From Molossus alvarezi (lineage: Eukaryota > Chordata > Mammalia > Chiroptera > Molossidae), in assembly GCA_037176705.1 (NCBI GenBank), contig CM073889.1, positions 103,557,890 through 103,621,889 of the forward strand: DNA of 64,000 bases, read 5' to 3'. The notes under the pieces are model-generated. The model was not told where the DNA came from. It worked only from the letters and a program-made list of their open reading frames with translations, and did not search any database. Each line of letters opens with the position of its first letter. Within the stretch, counting starts at the first letter, position 1. The position numbers and the translations under genes were made by a program. Below, piece by piece: positions 34,181-46,090 of this stretch.

Positions 34181-35055
34181 TTTTTGAACTGGGAAACTTG
34201 CTTTTTAGTTTTTCTTTCAATTGACATTTTAAAAATTATAAAATATAACTCTTTTCATGTTAGACTTTTGCCACTTAAGTGGAAATAACATTCATAGCTT
34301 GTAAATCATTCTTTGACTTTCAATGTGTTAAAAATACTTGCCCCCCAGTGGATAAATTTGATTTGGGGATATAACCAAAAGTTATGCAGCATCAAGATTA
34401 TGAAATGAGATCCCATTTTGGTTAAAATTAAGGTGGTACAATCAAACTTCAGAAAGAGGTTTTACATTTGAGTTATGAATTGCTTCTGAGTAATATTTCA
34501 TAAAGGAAGTCCAGAGTGTCCTCATAAGGGGTCAAGTTACTTGACTTAAGTTGCTCTTTCCTAGGGGTAAACATCCTATCTGGTTGTCTCAGCAAGTTTT
34601 AAAGAAACAGCCTGCTCCCCAATATACAATATTGAAAATTTATTTGCATGCCTACGTAAATCTCTTATCATACATATGTTTATCATTTAATCTGCCATCG
34701 TATCATAGATTTACATTTCTGACATTTGTCTAAAATTGTAACCAATCTTTGTGGTTCACAGCTTGCTTTTTCCTGTGGAGAAGTGTGTATAGGTTTCTTT
34801 GCCTACGTGCCATTGTAAACATCTAATCTCTCCTTAGCTTACTTCTGAAGGCTGTCAGTAATCCAAGTTTATTTAGTTTTTCTCTGTGTATCTTGACTTC
34901 TAGTTTGGAAGCCTCTAATGACAAATTGAAAGAGTTTGTCATTTTATTGTTTCCCTTACTGTTAAGACCATGTACATGTAAACTTTTCTCTAAACTATTT
35001 GCAACTTCTGAGATTTTCAGTTAGTAATGAAAAAAAGGTTTCAATGTTAAAATTA
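34181..35055. other. Unannotated AT-rich non-coding sequence
   Basis: No repeat or exon recognised. Confidence 0.4.
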
Positions 35056-35059
35056 TGTT

Positions 35060-35330
35060 TTTAGCGCTCATCTCTCCCACTCAACATTATGCTGAGAGTC
35101 GGAGCATTGTCACACAGGAATCGGTGACACTGGGTACAGTATGCGCTCTGCCTGCCAACACTGACTCATATTTGACTAAATGGTATGCATAACAGAACCC
35201 GTTAACTCTTTCTCTAAGCACATGTCTTTGTTAACATGATGCACGTTAAACAATGAGCTGCCCTTTCTCATATTAATCCTCTATGGGAATACACTGCAAA
35301 TACAAAGAGACGCAACTTTTTTTTTTTTTA
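35060..35330. promoter_or_regulatory. Weak candidate conserved block
   Basis: Repeat-free; palindrome-like and E-box or homeobox-like words such as 'gttaacatgatgcacgttaa', 'ctcatattaatcctc' and 'aatggtatgcataac'. Inference from composition only. Confidence 0.2.
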
Positions 35331-35672
35331 CAATTAAAGAGGCTCTAACAAACAAGATTCAATATGTTTCTTACTTTTCATCCACTATTGGCCAGGATTT
35401 GGTGTATTTTGATGGTTGGCTCTTGACAGAGGAGCCCCTCCCTTCTACAAGCGGGGTACCTGTTTGTTTAGGGTCACTTTGCGTATCGAAGTGTGGCTTG
35501 GCAAAGTGAACCGAAGTGCTATCCGAAGCTGGAAACAGCGCTGCCTGACATTACACATATCATAGAGGACAGACGGGGTTCTTTCTACCTACTAATTAGT
35601 GGATAGTAAAGTCATACGTTTTTGTTGACAAGAAAAGATTATCTAATGGATGTTTTTAGATGAGTCAAAGCT

Positions 35673-35807
35673 CAGTGGTTCCCAACATGTAGCCCAAGAT
35701 CACTGCTTCAAGTCTCCCGCAAAGCACGGTTAAAGTGCAGTTTCAGGACTATCTCCAGACCTACTTAATCAGAATCTCCAGGGATGGAGACTAGAGCAAC
35801 CAGATTT
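35673..35807 (+). mobile_element. MER5A-like fragment
   Basis: It starts with the hAT-type end 'cagtggttcccaacatgtag' and shares 'ccagacctacttaatcagaa' and 'tctccagggatgg' with MER5A. The 3' end is missing or too diverged to place. Confidence 0.6.
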
Positions 35808-35859
35808 AACATAAGATTACTGTGGCTCAGCCAAAGCTTGCTCAATTTGAGACAACTGT

Positions 35860-36045
35860 CTAAGTAGAAAGAACTCTGATGATGTAGTGGCTTTTCTAGT
35901 CCCCACTCCAGATGATAGAATTGGGACCTTGGGCCACTCATTTATCTAGCATCGCACCTCTGCTTTCTCATCCATTAGATCAAGAAGCCAAAGAATGTAA
36001 TCTTTAAATCGCCCCCAGCTCTAAAATTCTATAGACACAGCATTT
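35860..36045 (+). mobile_element. MIR-type SINE fragment
   Basis: 'gggaccttgggccactcatt', 'cctctgctttctcatccatt', 'aatgtaatctttaaatcgcc' and 'cccagctctaaaattctata' follow the MIR variant ending in 'ccagctctaacattctatga'. Confidence 0.65.
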
Positions 36046-37490
36046 GAAAGACAATAAAGAAAGGGAGGGTAGGAAAACTATTGAGATGGGAAAACTAGGT
36101 AGATAGAATGTAGATACCATAAAAGTCATTGAGAAAAAAAAGCAAAATGAAAGAAAATAGTTTAAATAACAAGTTGTGTTTTCATGCTATTTTATAAACC
36201 ATAAAAATCTTTGAGCAACCCTAAAAGATAGTCAAGTTAAAACATATACAGAATTTATTTACTCTCCTAACATAAATTGTAAATTATTAAAGCATGGCGT
36301 ATACCACAAAAACAGCTGCAAAACATATCTAAAATGAAAGGAAGAGAGGAGAAGACCGGAAGGAAACACGACCACAATTATTGGACCTTAGGAGATAATT
36401 TTTAAAAATTCAATAGAAAGTAAAACCTAAAAAAGATAGAAGCTAAGTTAGAGTTTCTTGCATAAAAAGACATTTTTCTTTAATTATACAGATTGCCCTA
36501 TTCTTCATTTTTACCTTTAATTTTTTTTTCTTTTTTGTATATTTACTAAGAAATGTGTAACTGTTTTCTTCTAAATTTTTTACTTCGACCATAATTTATA
36601 TCAGGGCTGATCGCTCATTGTCAATAATTATTAGGTTTACAGTAGAATTTGGAAAAGTGTAAAAGGTTAGAAAAAATAAGTAGAAAGTTCTTAATTAACT
36701 AGTAGCAATCCTCACTCACCACTGCTAGATTACTTTTCTCAAAATGTGTTTTATTTTTGTAAGTCTGTGGTTCAAGAACTAGAAGCCTTATCTTGTCATT
36801 TGAGGATAATCTTGGTTCATCTCATCAACCCAACCAAATGTCCCTTCCTCAACAACTTCATGATCCCAACCCAGTCAGTCCCTTGTCTGATGATTTGCTA
36901 GTCAGGAAGCTTCTCAGGGAACAGGAATGAGCTCAATCTCTGATAGCTTGTATGTGTAGCAGTTTTATTCAGCTGCATGAAACAGCAAAGACTCAACCCC
37001 TGGTTATTTTTTCCCCACCAGTAAGAAGACTGGAGGAATGAAGATACTGTGATTATTTAAGCAATGTCTTTTACCTCATGTTTTGAAAAGTGGCATTTGC
37101 ATTGTCTCATTATTTCTAAGTTCAACTTAGAAAGAACAGAGAATGGATGAGGATTGTATCATCTGTGTCTGTCCTTTTCTACCGGGAAGGAAAAGGTTTA
37201 CCAAAAATACCCCTCGCAGATTTCTACTTACATCTTACAGGCCGTATCCCATATGATATATGCATCACATATATCATGTTATGACATATACCACGTATTA
37301 TCATAAGATACACATCTTATCACACAACCCATGACCAATTCTACCTGTGATGGAAGCTCAACAGTGAAGCTCTGCCCATTTTCTGATCACTGTTATACCT
37401 TTGCTTTGTTACAATTTTGAGGGTCCTGTTATACTGTAATTTGAGGGTCCTGTAATTTGTTCTACATGGTTATAGTGTCTCCTCAATTAT
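36046..37490. other. Unannotated AT-rich non-coding sequence
   Basis: It is A-rich at 36050-36450 and T-rich at 36520-36600. 37240-37320 has imperfect palindromes of the 'atgatatatgcatcacatat' kind. No repeat family or exon recognised. Confidence 0.4.
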
Positions 37491-37510
37491 GTTTCATACT
37501 TATCTTTTTC

Positions 37511-37718
37511 CTTTTTTTTGTATTGATTTTTAGAGAGAGAGGAAGGGAGAGGGAGAGAGAGAAACATCGATGAGCGAGAACATCAATTGGCTGCCTCCTG
37601 CATGCCCCTCACTGGGGATTGGGCCCACACTCCGGGCATGTGCCCTGACTGGGAATCGAACCGGCGACCTCTTGGTGCATGGGTCGATGCTCAACTACTG
37701 AGACACACTGGCCGGGCT
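37511..37718 (-). mobile_element. Ves SINE, group B
   Basis: Minus strand: head 'agcccggccagtgtgtctca', box B 'ggttcgattcccag', ending 'ctctaaaaatcaatacaaaa' with no hairpin. Flanks share ttcatactt (left about 37493-37501, right 37720-37728). Confidence 0.92.
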
Positions 37719-37899
37719 GTTCATACTTTTCATGAACAAAGGTTGGTGTTCCTTGTTCATATAACTTAAAGAGATTAGTCCAAAGTGGGCACTTAATAAA
37801 TAGTAATTGGCATTTATGTAATACACACAGTTATCTGCTTTTAGGTAATATGGTTTACTGTAAGGAGCTGAGGTTCTAGAATTTAAAAAAAATGAAATT

Positions 37900-38070
37900 T
37901 GAGTCAATACTCTCCTATTTAATAGCTACATCATGGTTACTGCCCTGTCATGTAACATCTCTGAGACTCATTTCCTTATCTGCCAAATGGTGGAAAATAA
38001 TAAAACTGATTTTACTATGTTTGTTTGAGGCATAAACATGAAAATTCACATGAAAACATATTGTAAACAA
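37900..38070 (+). mobile_element. MIR SINE fragment
   Basis: 'taatagctacatcatggtta', 'catgtaacatctctgagact', 'catttccttatctgccaaat' and 'ggtggaaaataataaaactg' follow the central MIR core. Confidence 0.65.
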
Positions 38071-38557
38071 TTAAACACTAGGAGGAGGTCATGAGGTGGG
38101 ACGACATCTATAATACATTCAACAATAAAGATAAATTTAAAAAATAAGCACACTAGGTTGGGAAAAATGTCACTGTTCTTATTATATTTCTAATATTCTG
38201 GAGTAAAAGTAGGCTATGTGACAGGTTCATAAGAGGCGGTGGAAGTTCTTCTCCCACTGTTATATGACATTTCCTTTACAGTGGAACAACTAAACCGGAA
38301 AAGAGACAGCAAATGCAACTAATAAACTTTTGCATGCGATTTGTTAGGCTTCTGCGACTGTTTCTAGTCTCCGAGATTAGCTTGCCACTCGTTATGATAT
38401 CATTGCAGCAGCAAGCAGCAGAAAAAGATGTCGCACTTTAGAAGAAATGTAGAACTCCAGAAAATATAGTCTAATCAGAAGTCCTGCTCAATGTGTTATA
38501 AAAAACCCAGAGGGTGACAAATTTACATTTATATGCAGACAGTAGCATCCAGCAATA
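38071..38557. other. Unannotated non-coding sequence
   Basis: Nothing recognised. Confidence 0.4.
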
Positions 38558-38559
38558 TA

Positions 38560-39016
38560 CAGTAGTCCCCCCTTATCCACGGATTTGTGTTCCACAGTCA
38601 ACCTTGGTCCAAGAATATTAAATAAAAAATCCCAGAAATAAATAATTCGTGTGTTATAAATTCTGCACCCTTCTGAATAGCATGAGGAAATCCGGTACCA
38701 CCCAGCTCCATCCTGCTTAAGATATGAATCATCCCATTGTCCAGCTTATCCTCACATTATTCCCTAGCTGCCATTAGTCAGTCAGTAACCCTCTCAATGA
38801 TCAGATCGGTTGTCATGGTATTGCAATGCTTGTGTTCAGTAACCTTTATTTTACTTAATAATGGCCTAATACATGAGAGTAGTTTAAATTCTATCATACG
38901 TATGTTTGTAGAGGGATAAACACAGTACAGGTATGTATGATTTGGTACTATTCTCAGATTCAGGCATCCACTGAGGGTCTTGGAACATATCCCCCTCAGA
39001 TAAGGGGAGAATACTG
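38560..39016 (+). mobile_element. Full-length Tigger-derived MITE (MER2-like)
   Basis: Left end 'cagtagtccccccttatcca' and right end 'gataaggggagaatactg' form the pogo/Tigger terminal repeats. TA sits on both sides (38558-38559, 39017-39018), the expected target duplication. Inner phrases 'aaatcccagaaataaataat', 'caatgcttgtgttcagtaac', 'ttattttacttaataatggc' and 'gcatccactgagggtcttgg' match Tigger1/MER2 ends. About 457 bp; the transposase gene is absent. Confidence 0.85.
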
Positions 39017-39018
39017 TA

Positions 39019-39506
39019 TCAGTGTTCTAGTTAGATGCTAAATAGAGAATGGAGCACATCTTGTCTGATTGCAGTGGATGGTATTGCTTTTCTTACTATA
39101 GTTCTTTTACTGTGCTACACTTAATAGCTGGGTTAGATTGGACATGTCAGAGTGAAAAGTTACTTGAGTAAGGACATATGTTACTGATTAAGGATAAAGG
39201 AAATAATTGCATTTAACTTAGTACTCAATCTACAGTTGCTTCCTTCTGAAATCTGAACAATGATGATACAACATGATGTGGGTGGTCTGTGGTTAAAGCC
39301 AGATGCGTAGTGGTTGTGTCTATTAAAGAAACTGAACAAAATGTTACAGCTTATACTATTCAGATCTCTTATAGTTTAATACTACAAAGAATGTAATTTT
39401 TACCTAAACTAAAGGATTCCAGAAAATATTTCAATATTGCTTATCATGGATGTCTTCTACAAATTTTATTTCTATCACTTGATTTTCAAAAACAATATTA
39501 GAAAAC
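39019..39506. other. Unannotated non-coding sequence
   Basis: Nothing recognised. Confidence 0.4.
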
Positions 39507-39518
39507 CCTAAGTGATCA

Positions 39519-39739
39519 CCCTGGCCAGTGTGGCTCAGTTAGTTAAGCATCATCCCATGCACAGAAAGACCACCAGTGGGATTCCTGGTCAGGGCTCATG
39601 CCCAGGTTGCGGTTTGATCCCTGTTCAGGGCGCAATGGGAAGCAACCCATCAATGTTTCTCTCCCACATTAATGTTTCTCTCTCCCTCCCTCCCTTCCTC
39701 TCTCTCTCACAAATTAATAAAAACATACTTTTAAAAAAA
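39519..39739 (+). mobile_element. Ves SINE, group B, perfect target duplication
   Basis: Head 'ccctggccagtgtggctcag', a diverged box B 'gtgggattcctgg', CT tract and 'cacaaattaataaaaac' tail, no hairpin. Exact 12-bp duplication cctaagtgatca at 39507-39518 and 39740-39751. Confidence 0.93.
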
Positions 39740-39751
39740 CCTAAGTGATCA

Positions 39752-41189
39752 AATTACTATAACATTCTCATTAAGTTCTTTGACAGTCTATAAATGTCTA
39801 TCCTAGAAAATGTCACATATCCCATAAAATGTCATATATATAATATACATTATATATATCTTATATCTATATGGAATTATATGTATGGAGTGAATATACG
39901 TGTATGTGTGCGTATTGAAAGGAAAACTATCAATTATCTCCTTCAACTATTGTTTTGACTTCTGTATCAATGGTTTAATACAATAAAACTTCATTTTCAC
40001 TCATGGAATGTCTGCTTTGTGCCCATGAATCTCTCCATGGCCCCTGTCCCTCAAGGCAGCCAGGATACCCAATGTATTCCAGTCTGCTTTGATGTTATGC
40101 ATCCCGTTTCCACATGGGCCTCCATGATCATTATAGCAGGCAGAGGAGGCTTGAGCATTGAGCACAGGAAGTTGACTGTGTGAACTCATATTTGACCCCT
40201 GGCCAAACCAACTTCCTGAGAGTAGGAAAGCACCATCATCTGAAAAGAACTAGTTGTGAAATGTAGTTAGGATGATAATGGAAACATAAACATCTATTCT
40301 TATTGATAAATAGTTGATATTATTGGACAAATTCCTAATTCACTAATGGCAATTTTTTTTAAATGTATTTGTTATTTGTCTCTTGGGATTTGTTTGCTAT
40401 GATGTCCAGATTCATTCACATTGGCTATCAAACATGCTCGCTTATGTCCTCTTACATTATAATTTGAAATCTGCCTATTATTTTCAAGTACTGCATGAAT
40501 TATCTGACCTTAAATGAATAAAAGTGGAATCTTTTTTCATGAGAATTGATATTAAAAGGTAAAACTAAAAAGTAGTTGATAAATTAACCATATTAAGGAA
40601 TATTTTTACCATGGAAAGTTGGTTTAATTTGGAAGCAAATGGGGGGAAATGTTTTAAACTTGGGAACTTGGAATCTGTGAAATTAGTTAAAATATTTAAA
40701 TTTGTAGATAGATTGTTTCTAAGATGTTAAAACACTTCTTTATCAGTAAATCAGTGTCTTTTAATAATGCAACATTCAAAATATCTGGATGTATATAGTG
40801 AAAAGGCATCTAAATTCTGCTCAGGGCCTGTTGGTCAGAACTTGTCAGTTGATTCCCACCTGTAAAGGTGAGGATGTCTTTTTTCATGCCCAAAATCCTA
40901 CAAGAAAGCCACACAAAGGGAACATTTGAAGTCCCTACAACATCTGGGTACCACATGAAGACTGGATCTGCAAGACCTAGTTGGGCAAAGTAGTGAGATA
41001 AGTAGTCCTAAAGTGAGCATACAGTTTTCATTTTCAGCCATAAAATCTTCATAACCTACTCACCCAGTGGTTTGTAGCTCAAATCTAAATCAGACAAAGT
41101 CTCAGGTCAAGATGTCTCCTTCAGAGTCTTCTCTGATGAAAGATGTTCCCATCTCATCTTACTTAGGATTTTATTTTTTTGATTTTTAA
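39752..41189. other. Unannotated non-coding sequence with AT-rich tract
   Basis: 39825-39905 is a TA-rich low-complexity tract. The rest has no recognised repeat; 62-codon minus frame only. Confidence 0.4.
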
Positions 41190-41480
41190 AAACATCACTT
41201 ATATGTACCCTGCATTTTGCCTAGCACCGTGGAGAGTTCAATGAGAGTATAAAACAGCCATATCGTCCTTAAGTTTATAACATGATAGCTGAGAGAGTAT
41301 TTGTAGTCTACAATAACTGCCTATCAGTTCCATGTGAAATAATGTGCAAAATTATGCAAAAAGCACTGGAAACAAACAAACAGACTGGATTTCTAGGTAT
41401 CGGAGAAATGGAGGGAGGTTTTCCGGAGGAGGCATAACCTAGGTGGGGCCTTGAAATTGGATGAGCAGTGGGGAAAATTG
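41190..41480 (-). mobile_element. L2 LINE fragment
   Basis: 'ggagggaggttttccggagg', 'aggcataacctaggtggggc' and 'cttgaaattggatgagcagt' follow the reversed L2 segment ('cttcctggaggaggtgacat...gccttgaaggatgagtag'). Upstream text at 41210-41300 fits the L2 3' end loosely. Confidence 0.6.
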
Positions 41481-41825
41481 ATGGTATTTTAGAACGAGGC
41501 AAGCAATATGTATTGTGGCGTAAATACGGGATGACTGCGACATGCTCCATTGGAAGCCTATTTCAAGCTTCCATGTCCTATTTTCAAAGTTGTTTTTTTC
41601 TTTTTTAATATTTTGGGGAGAACCTCATTAGAGGAAAGTGTATTTTCTGCTACTCTATCTCATGACCATTTCCTTTCTTCTTTTCCTGCACACCCTCACC
41701 TCCCACCCCCCATCCCAGCTCTAAACTTTGGGATCTGTCTCCATCTGTTTACCATTCTCTTTACTAAATCAGGAGTCGTGGTTTCCAGTAGTCTGTTACA
41801 AGTAGTGGGAGCTCCATCTCATAAG
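41481..41825. other. Unannotated non-coding sequence
   Basis: A 93-codon plus frame at 41550-41831 begins in T-rich DNA and has no recognisable domain. Confidence 0.35.
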
Positions 41826-42300
41826 AATTAATGAGCATCTTGTGTATGCAGAGCAAGGTGATTTGTAGATAAATTTAACACAGACCTTGTTGTGAACACC
41901 TTGCGGTCAACTTGGAACCTGTGTATGTAAACAAGAGATTCCAGTGGAGAGATCAAGGCAGAGAGGTGGGTGGGTTTTGTATAGGAGATCACTAAGGACT
42001 TGGCCTTCCCAAGGAGAGCTGGGAGACCTCCTGGAGAAGACGATCCCTGGAGGAATCCTAGAGAAAGAGGAAGACTTAGCCACTTGAAAAGAAGCATAGA
42101 AGACTTTTAGCCAGAGTGAACTGTGTGAATAAACATATAGAAGTGTGAAAGAGATCACTAGAAGTTAACCCATTGGGATCTGGTATTACTGGTGGGTAAT
42201 TAAGAATCAGAGAGGAGAAGTAGTTTGGAACCTAGCATTGGAAGGTGTCACGTACTCACTAGAGGAGCTTACATTTTATAGGGGAGAAAGTTGTGCTTTC
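41826..42300 (-). mobile_element. Probable L2 LINE fragment
   Basis: 'gagcatcttgtgtatgcaga', 'tgtaaacaagagattccagt', 'gagctgggagacctcctgga' and 'gaagcatagaagacttttag' resemble reversed L2 in the right order. Two overlapping minus frames of 83-89 codons here are artefacts. Confidence 0.5.
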
Positions 42301-43455
42301 TGGCATGTGTAGAAAGCAGCTACTTTTATCTTTAAACTCTCCACTCTTGAACTGTCAGAGGTAAGGATAGATTCTTGAATTTGCCCAAGTAGAAGGCAGT
42401 TTCTAAAACTTGCAGAGTCAAATATGTGAAAATCCAACTCTGCCTTGTGTCACCATCCGCCCTGAAATGTATGCACAACTCCAGAACTTCATTACATCCA
42501 ATTCCATTACCAGGCAATTGTCCATGTTTTCTCGGAACATGAATTCCTGAGAGTCTAGCAAGGCCCACAATTCCAGCAAGCGTTTGCAGTATACATCTCA
42601 GACTAAGAGCCAAAGCAACATGTTCCAATAAAATATGATCCAGGCATGCACATATTGAGACATATTACTTGCAAATGTAAATAAATATAAAGGTGTGTTT
42701 TTCTGTTTTTTGACAGGAAGGAGTATTTGATTCATATGTTTAATATGTTTTGCCTCTTTTGCAAGGGTACAAACTCAGGAAATGCAATTGATCATACAGA
42801 AGAATTTCAGAAACAAGTAACTTAGAAATAGGAACTATAGATCAGAGGGTGAAGGGCAAAGAAACGGAATAGGATGTATCCAAGGGGACATTGAGCTGTA
42901 TTGATAATTCTCTGTGTGTTTAGGGGTTTGGATGAGTGTCAGACCTGGGTGCTAAAGAGGAGAGGTGTTGATCTTATTTCATTATAGCATCTAATTGCTG
43001 GGTGGCTGGTTCCATTTGTAATGAACATTTATTAAGCTTCCCTGGTTTGGCTACGATGTTGAATTGGGTCTAAGCCAGGTGGCTCCATTGGATGAAGTCT
43101 GGTGTTAACAGGGCCAACATTCTTTGTTTGGCACCTACAAGGATCACCTTGCACTGATGCTATGGTTTTCTGTGCATCCTGATTTTAAGCATTTCTATCT
43201 GTTGTTCTCCATAAAACAGCTTTGTTCTAGAATTTCCAATATATCATTATGCCATAGAGTTCTGATCACATTTTACATATGGAAAAGGACCTGAAAAAAG
43301 TCTTGGTCCAATTGTGTGTTTTGAATTTTGACTTGGAAAACAAAGGACAAAAATGCCAGAGGATGTCACGACTCAAATGAATTGAAATCTCTTACCAGGA
43401 CACCATCCATGAAACAAGAGCCATGTTTATCATTATATAAAATAAAAGTAATTGT
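42301..43455. other. Unannotated non-coding sequence
   Basis: A 98-codon minus frame (42332-42628) lacks recognisable features. No repeat recognised. Confidence 0.35.
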
Positions 43456-43471
43456 CTTATCGTGCAAGTTT

Positions 43472-43674
43472 TTTTTTCTTTATTAATTTTAGAGAGGAAG
43501 GGAGAGTGAGAGAGAGACAGAAACATCGAGAGAGAGAACATCAATTGGCTGCTTCCTGCATACCCCCCACCAGGGATCGGCCCCACAATCTGGGTATGTA
43601 CCCTGAGCTGGAACTGAACCGGTGACCTCTTGGTACATGGGTCGACACTCAACTACTGAACCATAGCAGCCAGG
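43472..43674 (-). mobile_element. Ves SINE, group B
   Basis: Minus strand: head 'gcctggctgctatggttcag', box B 'ggttcagttccagc', GA/CT tract, ending 'ctctctaaaattaataaaga'. The flanks cttatcgtgcaagttt (left) and cttattgtttaagttt (right) are a diverged target duplication, so this copy is older than most. Confidence 0.9.
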
Positions 43675-43690
43675 CTTATTGTTTAAGTTT

Positions 43691-44013
43691 TAATGGAATT
43701 TTTGTCATCAAAAAGAGGTAAAGTAAGTAAATGTCCTATTCCCTAAAAGGGTGTTCACAAATGTTTATTTTCTTAACTTTGAAAGTACTGTGTATTTTCT
43801 GTAGGGAAATTCAGTATGTACTGGGTAAAATCGACTATAGAACTGTAGGCATGGAAAAGTATTATTAACTTACTGAGTTCAAATTCATTGTTTTACTCAA
43901 AAGAACTAGATACCCAGTCTACTAGGTCCAAAGATTGAAGTGCTGATTTCCATAGAAAACTACACAGTAGACTATTCATTTAAATGAGCAGGGACCTTTC
44001 TTCACTATGAATT
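43691..44013. other. Unannotated non-coding sequence
   Basis: AT-rich; nothing recognised. Confidence 0.4.
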
Positions 44014-44360
44014 GGCAATGTTTTTCTTAAAGGGCCAGAGGGTAAATGTAGGTTTTATGCACCATGCAGTCTTGGCAACAACTCCTCAAATCTGCGATTG
44101 TAGCACGAAAGCAACCGGACAGTATGCACAGGAATGGATGTGGCTCTGTTTCAATGAGATATTATGCGCCCTCAAATTTGGATTTGATATATATATACTT
44201 TTTGACGTTACAACTTTTTCTTCTTTTGATTATGGTCCAACCATTTAAAAATGCAAATACCATTCTTAGCTCATAGACTGCAAAAAACAAACAAACAAAC
44301 AAAAAACACAGGCGATAGGCTTTTTCTAATGTTGCCCACAGGCGGCAATGTGCTGATCCC
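44014..44360 (+). mobile_element. hAT-like MER DNA transposon fossil
   Basis: 'tttttcttaaagggccagag', 'ggtttatgcaccatgcagtc'-like text, 'ttggcaacaactcctcaaat', 'gcgattgtagcacgaaagca', 'aaccatttaaaaatgcaaat', 'accattcttagctcatagac' and 'gcccacaggcggcaatgtgc' match a common eutherian MER element whose name I cannot recall with certainty. An internal (CAAA)n tract at 44283-44305 has expanded. The 70-102 codon frames inside are not genes. Confidence 0.7.
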
Positions 44361-45045
44361 GCATTTACACTGTGAAATACTTGGCTTTCTTCCTTGTGTT
44401 CTTTTGGCTGATTTTAGAAATAGCCCCTTTGACAGTGATTTAGGAATGGTTGCTGCTAAAGTGATTAGAATAAATGTCATTAAAACGTTGTGGGTATGTT
44501 TCATCTATGGCATTATTATTTTGTTTTTGTTTGTTAATGTTCACTTTTCTTTTTCCTAATCATGAACCTCCAGCGACTCGCTCCTGCCAGCCACAGCCAG
44601 CATCAGCCACGGTACCTTCTGCTACTTTCAACTCACCCTGCGCATCTCCCTGGCGTGTGCTGGCCCCGTGCCGCTGGGACAGAATTCCCCCCTCGCCCTT
44701 TTCCCCGGAGTAATTCTTAGGAAGTCTTCAAGGCCCCATTCGGTTCTCATACCTCTTTGGAATCGTTATAGCCATTCCCTCCCATGCTGACAGCGCATAG
44801 TTTAATACCCTATTACTTACATACTGTCACAGGTCCTCTTCAGATTTCTAGGGGCGGGTGGATCCCTTCATTAAAATATTGGTTAATTTGTTATCACTTG
44901 TTGATCAAAGCGTGTGTCTGTGCATACACTGGTTAGTAATAGATCCCGACTGGCTACAACAGAGTTTGCCTTATTCCAAAACTTCCAACGAAACCCTGTT
45001 GTCAGATACCTATGTTGAGTGTCTTCTATTAGCTTTTTTGAAGAA
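44361..45045. other. Unannotated non-coding sequence
   Basis: 44560-44720 is locally C-rich and opens a 79-codon frame without recognisable features. Confidence 0.35.
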
Positions 45046-45049
45046 TTAT

Positions 45050-45300
45050 GGAAAATAGCATGGTATGGTGGAAAGACAATTAATGTTTCCATTATGCAGA
45101 CCTGTATTAGAATTCCAGTTCTGACACTTACTGTGTAATTAGGAAAGTTGGACAAAATCTTTAAACCTTAATTTTCTCATCTGTAAAATAGGGATGTTGT
45201 TTCTAACTTACAAATCCATTGAATAATTAGAGCTAAATTATATAGCGTGCTCTCTGGGGTATAATAGGAACTCATAAGTGGTAACTTATTAGCTTACTGA
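45050..45300 (+). mobile_element. MIR SINE, near full length
   Basis: 'gaaaatagcatggtatggtg', 'ttagaattccagttctgaca', 'cttactgtgtaattaggaaa', 'ttttctcatctgtaaaatag', 'aattagagctaaattatata' and 'taggaactcataagtggtaa' follow MIR from head to tail. Confidence 0.88.
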
Positions 45301-45449
45301 AATATGCTTTGTGATAGTATGGAAATACGAATACTATAAATGATCATACTGTTAAATGGATAATGTGTTAGAGTTGAGGAGAAAACAGAAATAAGTAGCT
45401 TTGGGGTTTATTGTTTTAATCACTACATGCTTCTCCCTATGAGATTTCA

Positions 45450-46090
45450 TGCTTGCTGGGGGCTTTCAGCCACACTTCTGTGCTGATGAACATCAAATGG
45501 ATGTGGTTACTCAGACTTTTACTCTGACATTAAATACATCTCTCAACCAACCGGGTGGAATGCACACTCATTTTCCCTTCAGCTCCCCACACTGTAAGGT
45601 CTGTAACCCAGGAATTCATCAGTACAGTCCAGAAACCAGGGTCCTTCTTTCCTCCTCCGTCTATTTATATCCTCTCCCCCCAAATGCCCAATTTATTATG
45701 AATTTCTACCCATTTTCCTTCTTCAATATATTTCTCATCTTCATTTTCTCTCATCGTCTGTATCAGCTCTTGGCTACTCCAGAATCCATTGTTCCCACCA
45801 TGGCCAGAGTGGTTTTGATTTGTTTTATTTTTCATAAAAATCAGGCCATGTCATTACACTCTGCTGAAAACCTTTCACTAAACTTTAATGGTGTGTAGGG
45901 TACCGTCTAAGTTCCTCAATGTGGCCTGAGAGGCCCTACATGATTGGACCCCAGCTGCCTCCTTTGCCAGCCTCTTCTTAACCCTTGATCTCTTGAGTCT
46001 AGGCACTCTGGTCTTGTTTTATTACTGGGATTAATCATGTTTCCTCTGGTTCTAGAGCCTTGGCAATTGTGTTACTTCTGCACTGTGTGC
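45450..46090 (+). mobile_element. L2 LINE fragment, sense
   Basis: 'atggccagagtggttttgat', 'tcaggccatgtcattacact', 'ctgctgaaaacctttcacta', 'aatgtggcctgagaggccct' and 'acatgattggaccccagctg' are L2 landmarks in the right order, so about 45780-46090 is firm and the 5' part is less certain. The 149-codon frame at 45449-45898 lies across it in a non-L2 frame and is not a gene. Confidence 0.75.

Noticed and set aside
44283..44305. Short CAAA repeats as a possible array
   Set aside because: Simple microsatellite inside a transposon fossil; no spacer-repeat structure, and CRISPR is not expected in a mammal.
45449..45898. 149-codon plus frame
   Set aside because: It lies across a diverged L2 remnant and does not resemble the L2 protein or any domain.
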